The position numbers and the translations under genes were made by a program. 64,000 nucleotides of DNA, taken from contig NZ_SPEY01000011.1 of assembly GCF_009360615.1 (NCBI RefSeq), positions 62,001 to 126,000 on the forward strand, read 5' to 3'. The notes under the pieces are model-generated. The model did not search any database. It was not told the origin of the DNA and saw nothing but the letters and a program-made list of their open reading frames with translations. Position 1 is the first letter of the stretch, and the number at the start of each line of letters is the position of its first letter. This DNA is from Comamonas sp. (GTDB taxonomy: Bacteria; Pseudomonadota; Gammaproteobacteria; Burkholderiales; Burkholderiaceae_C). Below, one piece after another: positions 39,553-47,960 of this stretch.

Positions 39553-40176
39553 GTGATTGCTGCAAGTTTCTCCCCACGCCTGCCCTTTTTACTGCTGACT
39601 GCGCTCGTTGCGCTATGCCTGACGTCTCAGCCGGCCAGCGCGCAGCCTGCCGCAGCGGCCCCGGCTTTTCTGCCCTCACCGGATGGGAGCATGGTGATAG
39701 ACACGCGCGCCAAGCTGGCCTGGCCCCGCTGTGCCGAGGGCATGAGCTGGAATGGCAAGGCCTGCGGCGGCCAGGCCGAGGTCTTCAGCTACAAGCAGGC
39801 CATGGCCCACGCCGCCGAACGAAGCAAGGCCGAAAACCTGCGCTGGCGACTGCCGCGCGTCAATGAACTCAAGCGCCTGCTGGACCGCAACAGCAAGCCC
39901 CAGGGCCTGAACCCCGAACTCTTCCCCAACGCGCCGCGCGACTGGCACTGGACGGGGACCGCCGCCGTGAATACCCAGCGCCTGAACACCTACAACTACG
40001 CCCAGGTGGACCGATCCAGCAGCCTCTCTGCACTCTCGGCCCAGCAGGCATGGGCAATCAACACCGAGACACTGCAGGCCGTTCCCGACATGGGCAAGGG
40101 CAATGCCTTGCTGCTGCGCCTCGTGCGCCCCGCCACCGAGGCAGAGCTGGCCCCCCCGAGTCCTGCGGCACCATGA
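39553..40176 (+). CDS. Secreted DUF1566 (Lcl C-terminal) domain protein
   Basis: 207 aa, GTG start, with a signal peptide ending at SQPASAQ. The DUF1566 pattern is visible: MVIDTRAKLAWPRCAEGMSWNGKACGG with a Cys pair, LRWRLPRVNELKRLLDR, and a C-terminal strand GNALLLRLVRP. The same domain occurs in Legionella collagen-like adhesin (Lcl) and in many surface proteins. Exact role unknown; periplasmic or surface location is likely. Ends at a bidirectional terminator. Confidence 0.82.
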   Translation: MIAASFSPRLPFLLLTALVALCLTSQPASAQPAAAAPAFLPSPDGSMVIDTRAKLAWPRCAEGMSWNGKACGGQAEVFSYKQAMAHAAERSKAENLRWRLPRVNELKRLLDRNSKPQGLNPELFPNAPRDWHWTGTAAVNTQRLNTYNYAQVDRSSSLSALSAQQAWAINTETLQAVPDMGKGNALLLRLVRPATEAELAPPSPAAP

Positions 40177-40208
40177 AAAAAGCCTTGCCGCTTCTGGCAA
40201 GGCTTTTT
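40177..40208. terminator. Bidirectional intrinsic terminator
   Basis: Thirteen-bp perfect stem AAAAAGCCTTGCC / GGCAAGGCTTTTT with a 6-nt loop, A-run on one side and T-run on the other. Serves both the DUF1566 gene (plus) and the converging SDR gene (minus). Confidence 0.95.
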
Positions 40209-40222
40209 CCACGCCTTCACGC

Positions 40223-41128
40223 TCAGCCTGCGCGCAGCGCCGCCTTGAGGCTCTCGCCCAGTTCGGGCTTGTGCGCGAACGGATCCGTCGGGTTGCGGCC
40301 CTGCACCACATCCTCCAGACGCACCTGCACCGAGCCCAGGGCCTGCGGGTGGCTGTAGATATAGAACTGGCCCGATGCAATCGCATCGAACACCTTCTGC
40401 GCCACCTCGGTCGCCGTGACCTTGCCCGAGCCAACGGCCTTGTCGGTCATGGCCTGACCTATCTTCTGGCTGGCCGTCAAAGGCTGCGACTCCAGGCCCT
40501 GGGGACGGTTGCGCTCGCTGTGACCTATGCCTGTGGGCACGAAGAAGGGGCAGAGCAGACTGGCGCTGACCTGGTCCGAGACCAGGGCCAGGTCCTGGTA
40601 CAGCGTCTCGGTCAGCGACACCACCGCATGCTTGCTGACGTTGTAGATACCCATGTTCGGCGGCGCCAGCAGACCGGCCATGCTGGCGGTGTTGACGATA
40701 TGGCCTTCAAAGGCGGGATCGGCCTTGGCGGCCTCCAGCATCATGGGCGTGAACAGGCGCACGCCATGGATCACGCCCCAGACATTGACGCCCAGCACCC
40801 ATTGCCAGTCGGCAACGGTGTTTTCCCAGACGAGACCACCGGCACCGACACCCGCGTTGTTGAAGACGAAGTGCGGCGCGCCAAAGGTCTCCTTGACCTC
40901 GGCAGCCAGTCGTTCCATCTGCACCGCATCCGACACATCGACCCTGCGCGCCAGCACCCTGACCCCCGTGGCCTGCAGCTCGGCCTCGGCCTTGTCCAGC
41001 GCCTCCTGCTGCACGTCGACCAGCACCAGATTCATGCCTCTGGCAGCGCCGATGCGCGCGCACTCCAGCCCGAAGCCCGAGCCGGCACCGGTCAAAACCG
41101 CCGTCTTTCCCGCGAAATTCGTGATCAT
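40223..41128 (-). CDS. Short-chain dehydrogenase/reductase
   Basis: 301-aa NAD(P)-dependent oxidoreductase of the classical SDR type. Cofactor motif TGAGSGFG (14-21), NNAG, catalytic Ser in NTASMAG and YNVSK active-site pair. A longer C-terminal part than FabG suggests a lipid- or steroid-type substrate. AGGAG-like site (GGAG, 7 bases) before ATG. Last of a run of minus-strand lipid-like genes, 185 bp after the MDR gene. Confidence 0.88.
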   Translation of the reverse strand: MITNFAGKTAVLTGAGSGFGLECARIGAARGMNLVLVDVQQEALDKAEAELQATGVRVLARRVDVSDAVQMERLAAEVKETFGAPHFVFNNAGVGAGGLVWENTVADWQWVLGVNVWGVIHGVRLFTPMMLEAAKADPAFEGHIVNTASMAGLLAPPNMGIYNVSKHAVVSLTETLYQDLALVSDQVSASLLCPFFVPTGIGHSERNRPQGLESQPLTASQKIGQAMTDKAVGSGKVTATEVAQKVFDAIASGQFYIYSHPQALGSVQVRLEDVVQGRNPTDPFAHKPELGESLKAALRAG

Positions 41129-41313
41129 TCTTGTCTCCGAATATTTTTACAGGGGGGATGGCGCCTGAAAATGGCGCGGTCCCGATCAGAGATGCCCGGC
41201 AAGCACCGCCATGCGGCGGGGCCGCTGCGGGCGCAGGCATCGTGCCCCTCCCGCATGGCAAAGCGGGAAAAGGCGCAAGGCGCGGGGCCGGCAGGGCACG
41301 GCGCCTCGGCGAG

Positions 41314-42330
41314 TTAAATCAGTTTCACCAGTTGCTTGCCGAAATTCTTGCCCTTGAGCAGGCCCAGAAAGGCGCCGGGAGCCGAAGCCAGCCCCTGGGA
41401 AATCGTCTCGCGCGGCCTGAGCTTGCCGGCTGCCACCAGACCGCCCAGCTCGGTCAGGGCCTCGCCCCAGACTTCCATGTGCTCGCTGACGATAAAGCCT
41501 TCGAGCTTGATGCGATTGACCAGCAGCAGCGCAGGATTGGCCAGCGGCAGGGGCTGGCCGTCATAGCCGGCAATCATCCCGCACAGGGCCACACGCGCGA
41601 AGGCATTGGTTCGCAGCAGCACGGCGTCGAAGATATAGCCGCCCACGTTCTCGAAATAGCCGTCGATGCCGTGGGGGCAGGCATCCTTCAAGGCTTTGGC
41701 CATGGTCTTGACATCGGGGTGCTCGCGGTAATCGATGCAGGCATCGAAGCCTAGCTCATGCACGGCATAACGGCATTTTTCGGCACCGCCCGCAATCCCC
41801 ACGACGCGGCAGCCGCGCGCCTTGGCCAGCGCCGCAAAGGCGCTGCCCACGGCGCCGGTGGCGGCGCTGACGACCACGGTTTCACCGGCCTTGGGGTTGA
41901 TGATCTTGACCAGGCCATACCAGGCCGTCACGCCCGGCATGCCCACGGCACCCAGATAGTAGGACAGCGGCACATGCGTGGTGTCGACCTTGCGCAACGC
42001 ACCGGGCACGCTGGGGTCGAGCAGCGAGTACTCCTGCCAGCCCCCCATGCCGACCACCTTGTCGCCGACCTTGAACTTGGGATGACGGCTCTCGACGATC
42101 TCGCCCACCGTGCCCCCCTGCATGACCTCGCCCAGCGGCTGGGGCTGGGCATAGCTCTTGGCGTCGTTCATGCGGCCGCGCATATAGGGGTCCAGGCTCA
42201 GATAGTGGTGGCGTACCAGCACCTGGCCCTCGCCCACGGCGGGCAGCGGGGACTGCACCAGCTTGAAATTGCTCTCCACCGCCTCGCCCTGGGGGCGGTT
42301 GTCCAGAAGGATCTGCTGATTGACCGTCAT
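41314..42330 (-). CDS. Zinc-free MDR oxidoreductase (leukotriene B4 dehydrogenase/curcumin reductase type)
   Basis: 338-aa NADP-dependent reductase. Segments LDPYMRGRM, VMQGGTVGEIVESRHP, the cofactor loop SAATGAVGSAFAALAKARGCRVVGIAGG and DGYFENVGG are diagnostic. There are no Zn-ligand Cys/His, so it is a double-bond reductase rather than an alcohol dehydrogenase. Good AGGAG ribosome site. Clustered with two SDRs and a thioesterase, consistent with handling of alpha,beta-unsaturated lipid-derived compounds. Confidence 0.9.
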   Translation of the reverse strand: MTVNQQILLDNRPQGEAVESNFKLVQSPLPAVGEGQVLVRHHYLSLDPYMRGRMNDAKSYAQPQPLGEVMQGGTVGEIVESRHPKFKVGDKVVGMGGWQEYSLLDPSVPGALRKVDTTHVPLSYYLGAVGMPGVTAWYGLVKIINPKAGETVVVSAATGAVGSAFAALAKARGCRVVGIAGGAEKCRYAVHELGFDACIDYREHPDVKTMAKALKDACPHGIDGYFENVGGYIFDAVLLRTNAFARVALCGMIAGYDGQPLPLANPALLLVNRIKLEGFIVSEHMEVWGEALTELGGLVAAGKLRPRETISQGLASAPGAFLGLLKGKNFGKQLVKLI

Positions 42331-42360
42331 GTTTCGTCTCCTGTTTGAAACTCAATTTTC

Positions 42361-42379
42361 ATAGCTGAAAGCGCTTGAT
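42361..42379 (+). repeat. Dispersed repeat, copy 3
   Basis: ATAGCTGAAAGCGCTTGAT, in the short spacer upstream of the MDR gene. Same pattern as the copies at 9081, 19751, 50444 and 53276. Confidence 0.5.
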
Positions 42380-42465
42380 ATACCTCGCACTTACAGCCAA
42401 TAACATACAAAACAACCATATGAAAGGCGGTAGCCGCTCATAAAAACAGAGCAGCCTATCTGTAC

Positions 42466-42888
42466 TCAATCCGTGGGCAGGGCTTTCAGTCCACCTTCGG
42501 CTGCAGGCCTGCGCTGCATGTACTTGAAAGTGCCTGTGGCCTGCACGCACAGGCGTCCTTGCGCGTCATAGATACGGCCTTCGGTGAAAGCCATGCTTCC
42601 GGTGCGATGCAGCAGCTTGCCCTGACCCACCAGCGGCCCCTTGGCGGCCTGCATGAAGGAACTCTTCATCTCGATGGTGACAACACCCTGCTCGAAATCC
42701 ACGCTGCGTGCGGCCACGGCCATGGTCACATCGAGCAAGGTCATCGATGCCCCGCCATGCGTGACGCCGAAGGAATTCAGGTGCTCGGGCCGCGGTGTGT
42801 AGCGCAGCTCGGATTCGCCGTTTTCCGCCTTGATCAGGTCGAAGCCGAGTTCATGCACAAAGGGAATTTCAGGACCAAATGACAACAC
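42466..42888 (-). CDS. PaaI family thioesterase
   Basis: About 140-aa hotdog-fold acyl-CoA thioesterase. The family motif HLNSFGVTHGGASMTLLDVTMA is present, with the catalytic acidic residue (Asp in LLDVTMA), followed by VTIEMKSSFMQAAKGPLVGQGKLLHRTGSMAFTEG. There is no in-frame ATG near the N-terminus; GTG 42888 or TTG 42885 (giving MSFGPEIPFVHELGF) fits, with AAAGG upstream. Sits between the SDR and MDR genes on one strand. Confidence 0.85.
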   Translation of the reverse strand: MLSFGPEIPFVHELGFDLIKAENGESELRYTPRPEHLNSFGVTHGGASMTLLDVTMAVAARSVDFEQGVVTIEMKSSFMQAAKGPLVGQGKLLHRTGSMAFTEGRIYDAQGRLCVQATGTFKYMQRRPAAEGGLKALPTD

Positions 42889-43010
42889 CGCCAAACCTTT
42901 CAGGAGAATGAAGCGCCGCGCACCACGCGCTGCGCCAGCCAAACCGTGAATATAAACACGCGGCAGCGGCCAAAAGACCGGCACGCACAAAAACACGGTC
43001 AGCCCGGCCC

Positions 43011-43802
43011 TCAGCCTCCGACCAGAGCGCTCACGCCTCCATCCACGGCCATCCACTGGCCCGTGATGTGCTTGCCGGCATCGCTGGCGTAGAGCAGCGT
43101 CAGCCCCTTGAGATCCTCATCGTCACCCAGGCGGCGCAGCGGGGCATGGGAGCGCATTTCGTCCTCGCCCAGGGTCTCGATCAGCACGGCCGCCATCTTG
43201 GTCTTGAAAAAGCCGGGACAAATGGCGTTGACGGTGATGCCATGCTCGCCCCACTCCCCAGCCAGCGCACGCGTGAAATTGATGACCGCGCCCTTGGACG
43301 TGTTGTAGGCAATGGTCTTCATGCCCGTGGGATTGCCGCCCAGGCCGGCGATCGAGGCCAGATTGATGATGCGGCCGCTCTTGCGCTCCAGCATGGACAG
43401 GCGGGCGATCTGCTGGCTCAGCAGAAAATACCCGCGCACATTCAGGTTCATCACCTTGTCCCAGGCCGCCGTCGGGTGGTCTTCGGCCGGAGCACCCCAG
43501 CTGGCACCCGCATTGTTGATCAGGATGTCCACATGGCCGAGGCGCTGCACGGCCTCCCGGGCCAGGCGGGCAATGTCGGCCTCGTCCGAGCAGTCGGCAG
43601 CAATCCAGTCGGCCTCTATGCCTGCGGCCTTGAGTTCGGCTGCGGCCTCCTGCAGGTCCTTGGCCTTGCGCGAACTCAGCAAAATCCTCGCTCCGGCCTC
43701 GCCCAGTGCATGCGCCATCTGCAGACCCAGGCCACGCGAGCCGCCGGTCACCAGGGCCGTCTTGCCCGAGAGATCGAAAAGTTGCTGCACCGTACGTGTC
43801 AT
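43011..43802 (-). CDS. Short-chain dehydrogenase/reductase, FabG-like
   Basis: 263-aa classical SDR. TGGSRGLG cofactor motif, NNAGASWG, Ser in LASIAG, YNTSKGA active site and the C-terminal ITGQWMAVDGGVSA typical of ketoacyl-reductase-like SDRs. ATG 43802 is chosen because AGGAGA then lies at the right distance; ATG 43808 is too close. Heads a four-gene minus-strand cluster (SDR, thioesterase, MDR, SDR). Confidence 0.9.
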   Translation of the reverse strand: MTRTVQQLFDLSGKTALVTGGSRGLGLQMAHALGEAGARILLSSRKAKDLQEAAAELKAAGIEADWIAADCSDEADIARLAREAVQRLGHVDILINNAGASWGAPAEDHPTAAWDKVMNLNVRGYFLLSQQIARLSMLERKSGRIINLASIAGLGGNPTGMKTIAYNTSKGAVINFTRALAGEWGEHGITVNAICPGFFKTKMAAVLIETLGEDEMRSHAPLRRLGDDEDLKGLTLLYASDAGKHITGQWMAVDGGVSALVGG

Positions 43803-43911
43803 TCTCATGTCTCCTGTTCGTGATCAAGGTTCAATCCGGGCCCGCAGCACCTTGCAAGGCCTGCCCGTCAAAGCTGCACGAATTGTGCGGGTGCCTCTGG
43901 CCCGGTGTTGT

Positions 43912-43941
43912 CACCTGCGTGTCGGGACTGTCCCGCAGGTG
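43912..43941. repeat. CACCTGCG...CGCAGGTG hairpin after ogt
   Basis: Eight-bp inverted repeat with a nested GGGA/TCCC inner stem in the 207-bp spacer between ogt and the SDR gene. No T-run, so perhaps a weak or Rho-assisted terminator. Confidence 0.4.
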
Positions 43942-44009
43942 GCAGAGCCCGCGCTGGTGCAGCTTGCAAGGTCTGCCGGCTGCGGCCTGGCGAATCTCAT
44001 CCAGCGCCT

Positions 44010-44726
44010 TCAATCGGCAAACAGCGACCGAGTTCCCCCCCAGGCCCCGCCTTCGATCTCCAGCATGCGCAGCTTGGTCAACGCGCCCTGACCGCCCGAA
44101 AAGCCGCCCGGTGCCCGCCCCGCCGCCAGCACGCGATGACAGGGAACAATCGGCGCAAACGGATTGGCACCCAGGGCCTGGCCCACAACGCGCGCGGCAC
44201 CGGCCTCGCCCAGTGCCGCCGCCACCTCGCCATAGGTGCTGGTCCGTCCCGGCTCCAGAGCGCGCGTGAAGGCATAGACCCGGCTGTGAAATGCAGGCAC
44301 GGCGAACTCGTCGAGTGCAATCTGCTGCAAGTCGGGCAGGACGCCGCCCTTGCCTTGCGCAAAGGCCTGGCGCATGTCGCCCAGCACGCCGGCAGCGACA
44401 GCCTCTGCGCCTGGCTGCACCCAGTCGTGCTCGCTCTGCGAGTTCAGGCCCGCCAGCAGAACCTGCACCCCGGCCATGGCCTGCAGGGCAAAGTCCGGAA
44501 TTGCGGCGATGGACGTCAAGGCGCCATAGACCGCCGGGCCGCGCTGGGGCTGCAGCGCATGGCGCCTGGACAGGCCCAGCAGCATGCGATCACGGGTTTC
44601 GCCCCCGCTGGCCTCTGGCAGCTGCACGGCGCAGACTGCGGCAGCATTCCAGGCCAGTCCGCAGGTACCGATGCGCGTGACAAACAAGGCATGACCGGGA
44701 AAAGGCAGCGAAGCAGCGTGATTCAT
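44010..44726 (-). CDS. ogt: Methylated-DNA--protein-cysteine methyltransferase
   Basis: 238-aa suicide repair protein that removes alkyl groups from O6-alkylguanine (and O4-alkylthymine). The acceptor Cys is in VPCHRVL. The helix-turn-helix region YAFTRALEPGRTSTYGEVAAALGEAGAARVVGQALGANP and the C-terminal GGFSGGQGALTKLRMLEIEG are intact. The N-terminal domain is longer than usual. ATG 44726 preferred to GTG 44732. Divergent from a small gene across a LexA box. Confidence 0.92.
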   Translation of the reverse strand: MNHAASLPFPGHALFVTRIGTCGLAWNAAAVCAVQLPEASGGETRDRMLLGLSRRHALQPQRGPAVYGALTSIAAIPDFALQAMAGVQVLLAGLNSQSEHDWVQPGAEAVAAGVLGDMRQAFAQGKGGVLPDLQQIALDEFAVPAFHSRVYAFTRALEPGRTSTYGEVAAALGEAGAARVVGQALGANPFAPIVPCHRVLAAGRAPGGFSGGQGALTKLRMLEIEGGAWGGTRSLFAD

Positions 44727-44802
44727 GCACACAGTCTACAGAGCGCAGTCTTCGGGGTCGCGTAAAAATTTTCCAAGAACTGGATGCAAAAACAGTTAAT
44801 TA

Positions 44803-44818
44803 CTGTATATTTAAACAG
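44803..44818. promoter_or_regulatory. LexA (SOS) box
   Basis: CTGTATATTTAAACAG: CTGT-N8-ACAG with an AT-only core, a full match to the gamma/beta-proteobacterial LexA consensus. It overlaps a -10-like TATATT and ends 25 bp before the small gene at 44843 and 77 bp before ogt. Extra half-sites flank it (ACAGT-TAATT-ACTGT at 44792-44806 and a further ACTGT at 44825). Confidence 0.8.
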
Positions 44819-44842
44819 TCAAAACACTGTGGATATACGGAC

Positions 44843-45148
44843 ATGCAAGAAGCCCATTTCACCGTCTCTCTGTGCGACTACCCCGAGCTGCCCGAGGACA
44901 AGCGCCAGCAAGCCGAGGCGCGCTATGCGCGCGTGCTGGCCCGCCAGCTCGGCGGCGAGGAACAGGTCGGCGCGGCCCTGTCTCTGGTGCAAGGCCTGGA
45001 AGACACTCCGCCCGAAGAAATTACCGAAGACGCCAAGCTCACCTTCCAGCGCTGGATGAAAGCGGCCCGCGCCGCAGCGGAGGCCGGCCTGCAGGGCATC
45101 GGCGGTACCGAAAGCTGCTTCTTCGATGTTCGGCGGGTCTACCACTGA
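44843..45148 (+). CDS. Small conserved-looking protein, probably SOS-regulated
   Basis: 101-aa soluble acidic protein that I do not recognise. It has no signal peptide or membrane helix, is rich in Ala/Glu/Gln and predicted mostly helical (PEDKRQQAEARYARVLARQL, TFQRWMKAARAAAEAGL), and contains two Cys. Codon use is like its neighbours and the LexA box plus GGAC site place the ATG well. Divergent from ogt and 149 bp before a methyltransferase gene. A role in the DNA-damage response is suggested only by the LexA box. Confidence 0.75.
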   Translation: MQEAHFTVSLCDYPELPEDKRQQAEARYARVLARQLGGEEQVGAALSLVQGLEDTPPEEITEDAKLTFQRWMKAARAAAEAGLQGIGGTESCFFDVRRVYH

Positions 45149-45297
45149 GGGATCCCGGCTGCCACGCGCCGGCTTTGCAATGGGCCGCAGCCAGGGTGGC
45201 AGACCATTGCAAGGGACATGCGGCGCTCCGCCCACCTGCGGTCGCGGCAATGCCTACACTGGCGGCTTGTTTCATCGCGTGACTGTTCTCCTCCCCC

Positions 45298-46254
45298 ATG
45301 CAAGCCCTGCTAGACGCCATTGCCCAGATGCCTTTTCCCACCGATGCCCAGCGCATCTTCCATGGCCGAGGCGGGCGCTATCCGGGCTGCGAACAGTTTT
45401 CGCTGGATGCCTTTGCGCCTGCCATCGTACTGACCAGCTTTGCGCCCGTGGAAGAGGCGCAGCTGGGACAGATCGGTCAGGCACTGGAGCAGCGCTGGCA
45501 GCAGATTGCCCCGTCAGGCCAACCTCTGACCTGGGTCTTCCAGAGCCGTGAGAGCGGCGGCAAGGTCGAAACCCGCGTCATGGCCGGCGAGCTGCCCGAG
45601 CCTCATGTGGTGACCGAAAACGGCGCCCGTTATCTGGTCCATATCTCGCGCGGGCAGAACCACGGCCTGTTCCTCGACATGGCCGCCGGCCGCGAGTGGG
45701 TGCGCCAGCAGGTGCTGGCCCATGAGCGGCCCGCGCGCATGAAGGTGCTCAACCTCTTCGCCTATACCTGCGCGTTCTCGGTCGTGGCCAAGATGGCCGG
45801 CGCAGGCCAGGTGCTCAATATGGACATGAGCAAGGGCGCGCTGGCCACAGGCCAGCACAACCATCAGCTCAACGGCGTCAAGGCCGGCGCCAGCTTTGCC
45901 GCCCACGATATTTTCAGCAGCTGGGGCAAGATCAACCGCAGCGGGCCGTATGAGCTGATCATCGTGGACCCGCCCAGCTTCCAGAAAGGCAGCTTTGTCG
46001 CCACCAAGGACTATGCGCGCCTGATGCGCCGCCTGCCCGATCTGCTGGTGCCGGGCGGCCAGGTCCTGCTGTGCCTGAACGCGCCCGAGCTGGGGACGCA
46101 CTTCCTGCGCGGACAAATGGCGGAAATCGCGCCCGAGCTGCAGTTCGTCGAGCGCCTGGCCAACCCTCCCGCATTTGCCGATGTGGACGAAGAACGCAGC
46201 CTCAAGGTCATGGTCTATCGCGCCCCGTCGCTGGCAGAGGATCAGCAGCCATGA
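45298..46254 (+). CDS. Class I SAM-dependent methyltransferase (COG1092, RlmI-like)
   Basis: 318 aa. SAM site NLFAYTCAFSVVAKMAGAG, acidic loop NMDMSKGALATGQHN, and catalytic-site motif IIVDPPSFQKGSF, as in RlmI/RlmK-type 23S rRNA m5C/m7G methyltransferases. It lacks an N-terminal PUA domain, so it may modify another RNA or nucleotide. The stop overlaps the ATG of the following hydrolase by ATGA. Confidence 0.85.
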   Translation: MQALLDAIAQMPFPTDAQRIFHGRGGRYPGCEQFSLDAFAPAIVLTSFAPVEEAQLGQIGQALEQRWQQIAPSGQPLTWVFQSRESGGKVETRVMAGELPEPHVVTENGARYLVHISRGQNHGLFLDMAAGREWVRQQVLAHERPARMKVLNLFAYTCAFSVVAKMAGAGQVLNMDMSKGALATGQHNHQLNGVKAGASFAAHDIFSSWGKINRSGPYELIIVDPPSFQKGSFVATKDYARLMRRLPDLLVPGGQVLLCLNAPELGTHFLRGQMAEIAPELQFVERLANPPAFADVDEERSLKVMVYRAPSLAEDQQP

Positions 46255-47252
46255 ACAGTGCCACAGACAATCGCCAGAAGCAGCCTCTGCCCCCCATCGA
46301 CCCGGCTCTGGCACACACCTTGCAGCGCTTTGCCCGGCTCGATGCGGACACGCCGACCCCGCAGCTCGATTATGCAGAGCGCCGGCGCCTGCTCAGCGAG
46401 CTGCAGGCCGGACTGATTCGCTCGGCCCTGCCCGGCATCTCCAGGGCGGAACACTTCCTGGCGGCCGGAGGCCGCGAGATCTGCATGCGCAGCTATCGCC
46501 GACCGGGCTCCGGCAGCGGCCGCACGCTGGTCTGGCTGCATGGTGGAGGCTGGATGGTGGGTGATCTCAACACCCATGACGACCTGTGCGAGCATCTGGC
46601 GCAGTTCACCGGCCATGTGGTGCTGTCCGTGCACTACCGCCGCGCGCCGGAGAGCCCCTTTCCCGCAGCGCTGGACGATGTGATGGCCGTTCTGCAGTGG
46701 CTGGGCGACATGCGCGGATTGCGGCCTTTTGCGGCTGAACAGATCCTGCTCGGAGGCGATAGCGCCGGCGCCCATCTGGCACTGGCAGCGGCGGTTCGCC
46801 GGATTCAGCACCCTGCCGATGCGGCTAGCATTGCAGGCCTGCTGCTGCTCTACCCGCCGCTGCGGCCCGGTCAGGACAATGACAGCATGCGCCGCTTTGC
46901 CACCGGCTTCGGGCTCACGCCGGACGCCATGCAGCGCTACTGGCAGGCACTGGGTCAGCCCGAGGGAGAGGCTGCGCAATGGCTCACGCCTGGCGGCAAC
47001 CGCGCGGCCATCGCCCATTTGCCGCCCACGCTACTGATGACCGCCAGCCACGACATCCTGCGCGACGAGGCCGAAGACTTTGCCCATGAAGCCCAGGCAC
47101 TGGGCGCACCGCTGCAGCTGCTGCAGGCCCCGGCCATGGTTCACGGCTTTGCTCGCATGCTGGCAGCCAGCCCGGCGGCACGCCAGCAGGTCGAGCTCGC
47201 CTGCTCGTCCTGGGCGGAACTGATGGCCCGCCAGCGCCCTCAAAGCAAATGA
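46251..47252 (+). CDS. Alpha/beta hydrolase (HSL/esterase family)
   Basis: 333-aa esterase/lipase of the hormone-sensitive-lipase type. Oxyanion loop LHGGGWMVG, nucleophile GGDSAGAHLALAAA, Asp in SHDILRDEAEDF and His in MVHGFARM form the triad. No signal peptide. Translationally coupled to the methyltransferase. Natural substrate unknown; short-chain esters are typical. Confidence 0.9.
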   Translation: MNSATDNRQKQPLPPIDPALAHTLQRFARLDADTPTPQLDYAERRRLLSELQAGLIRSALPGISRAEHFLAAGGREICMRSYRRPGSGSGRTLVWLHGGGWMVGDLNTHDDLCEHLAQFTGHVVLSVHYRRAPESPFPAALDDVMAVLQWLGDMRGLRPFAAEQILLGGDSAGAHLALAAAVRRIQHPADAASIAGLLLLYPPLRPGQDNDSMRRFATGFGLTPDAMQRYWQALGQPEGEAAQWLTPGGNRAAIAHLPPTLLMTASHDILRDEAEDFAHEAQALGAPLQLLQAPAMVHGFARMLAASPAARQQVELACSSWAELMARQRPQSK

Positions 47253-47397
47253 GCTTTGCTTTCCAGAAGGGTAGCGGCATGGCCCTGCCGGTGTACGCTG
47301 AACGGCGCCGGGTGCCGCCTCGCCCCCTTCGAACACCACAGCGGCGACGCTGATGCATCACGCATCCGGCGCGCTCGCCGCCCTCGCTTTCATCGCC

Positions 47398-47871
47398 ATG
47401 AGCCCAACTTCCGCCAACCCACAACAACTGATGCGCCTGGCCGTGGACCTGGCCCATGCCAACCGCCTTCAGGGCGGCCGCCCTTTCGGTGCCGTGCTCG
47501 CCCGGGGAGATGAAGTCATTGCCACCGGCGTCAACGAAATCATTGCCAGCCACGACCCCAGCACCCACGCCGAAATGCAGGCCCTTCGGGCGGGCACGCG
47601 CAAGCGTGCCAACCCCAGCCTGGCGGGCCTGTCCATCTATGCCAGCGGCCACCCCTGCCCCATGTGCCTGGCGGCCCTGGTCATGAATGGCGCCGAGCAG
47701 GTGTTCTTCGCCTTCGACAATCGCGACGCCGCACCCTATGGCCTCTCCAGCGAGGGCTCCTACCAGCGTCTGCGCCTGCCGCTGACGCCACCGCCGCTGC
47801 CCATCACCCGAATCGACACCGGCATCCGCGCCGCACAGCTTTATGGGGACGAGGCCTGGCCCGCCGCCTGA
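47398..47871 (+). CDS. Nucleoside deaminase (guanine/adenosine deaminase-like)
   Basis: 157-aa zinc deaminase of the CDA fold. HAEMQALR supplies the Zn-ligand His and catalytic Glu; PCPMCLAALVMNGAEQVFFAFD supplies the two Cys ligands. Closest in pattern to GuaD-type guanine deaminases rather than TadA. Start taken at ATG 47398; the frame is open upstream to 47353 with a hydrophobic stretch that could be a spurious extension. No clear ribosome site. Confidence 0.86.
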   Translation: MSPTSANPQQLMRLAVDLAHANRLQGGRPFGAVLARGDEVIATGVNEIIASHDPSTHAEMQALRAGTRKRANPSLAGLSIYASGHPCPMCLAALVMNGAEQVFFAFDNRDAAPYGLSSEGSYQRLRLPLTPPPLPITRIDTGIRAAQLYGDEAWPAA

Positions 47872-47960
47872 TCGTCGTCACCGCACAGAACCACCACCTC
47901 AAACCAGGCCGCCTCCGGCGACCGCATCGTGCACCGCATTGCCGGCAGCCGCAGAGCTTC

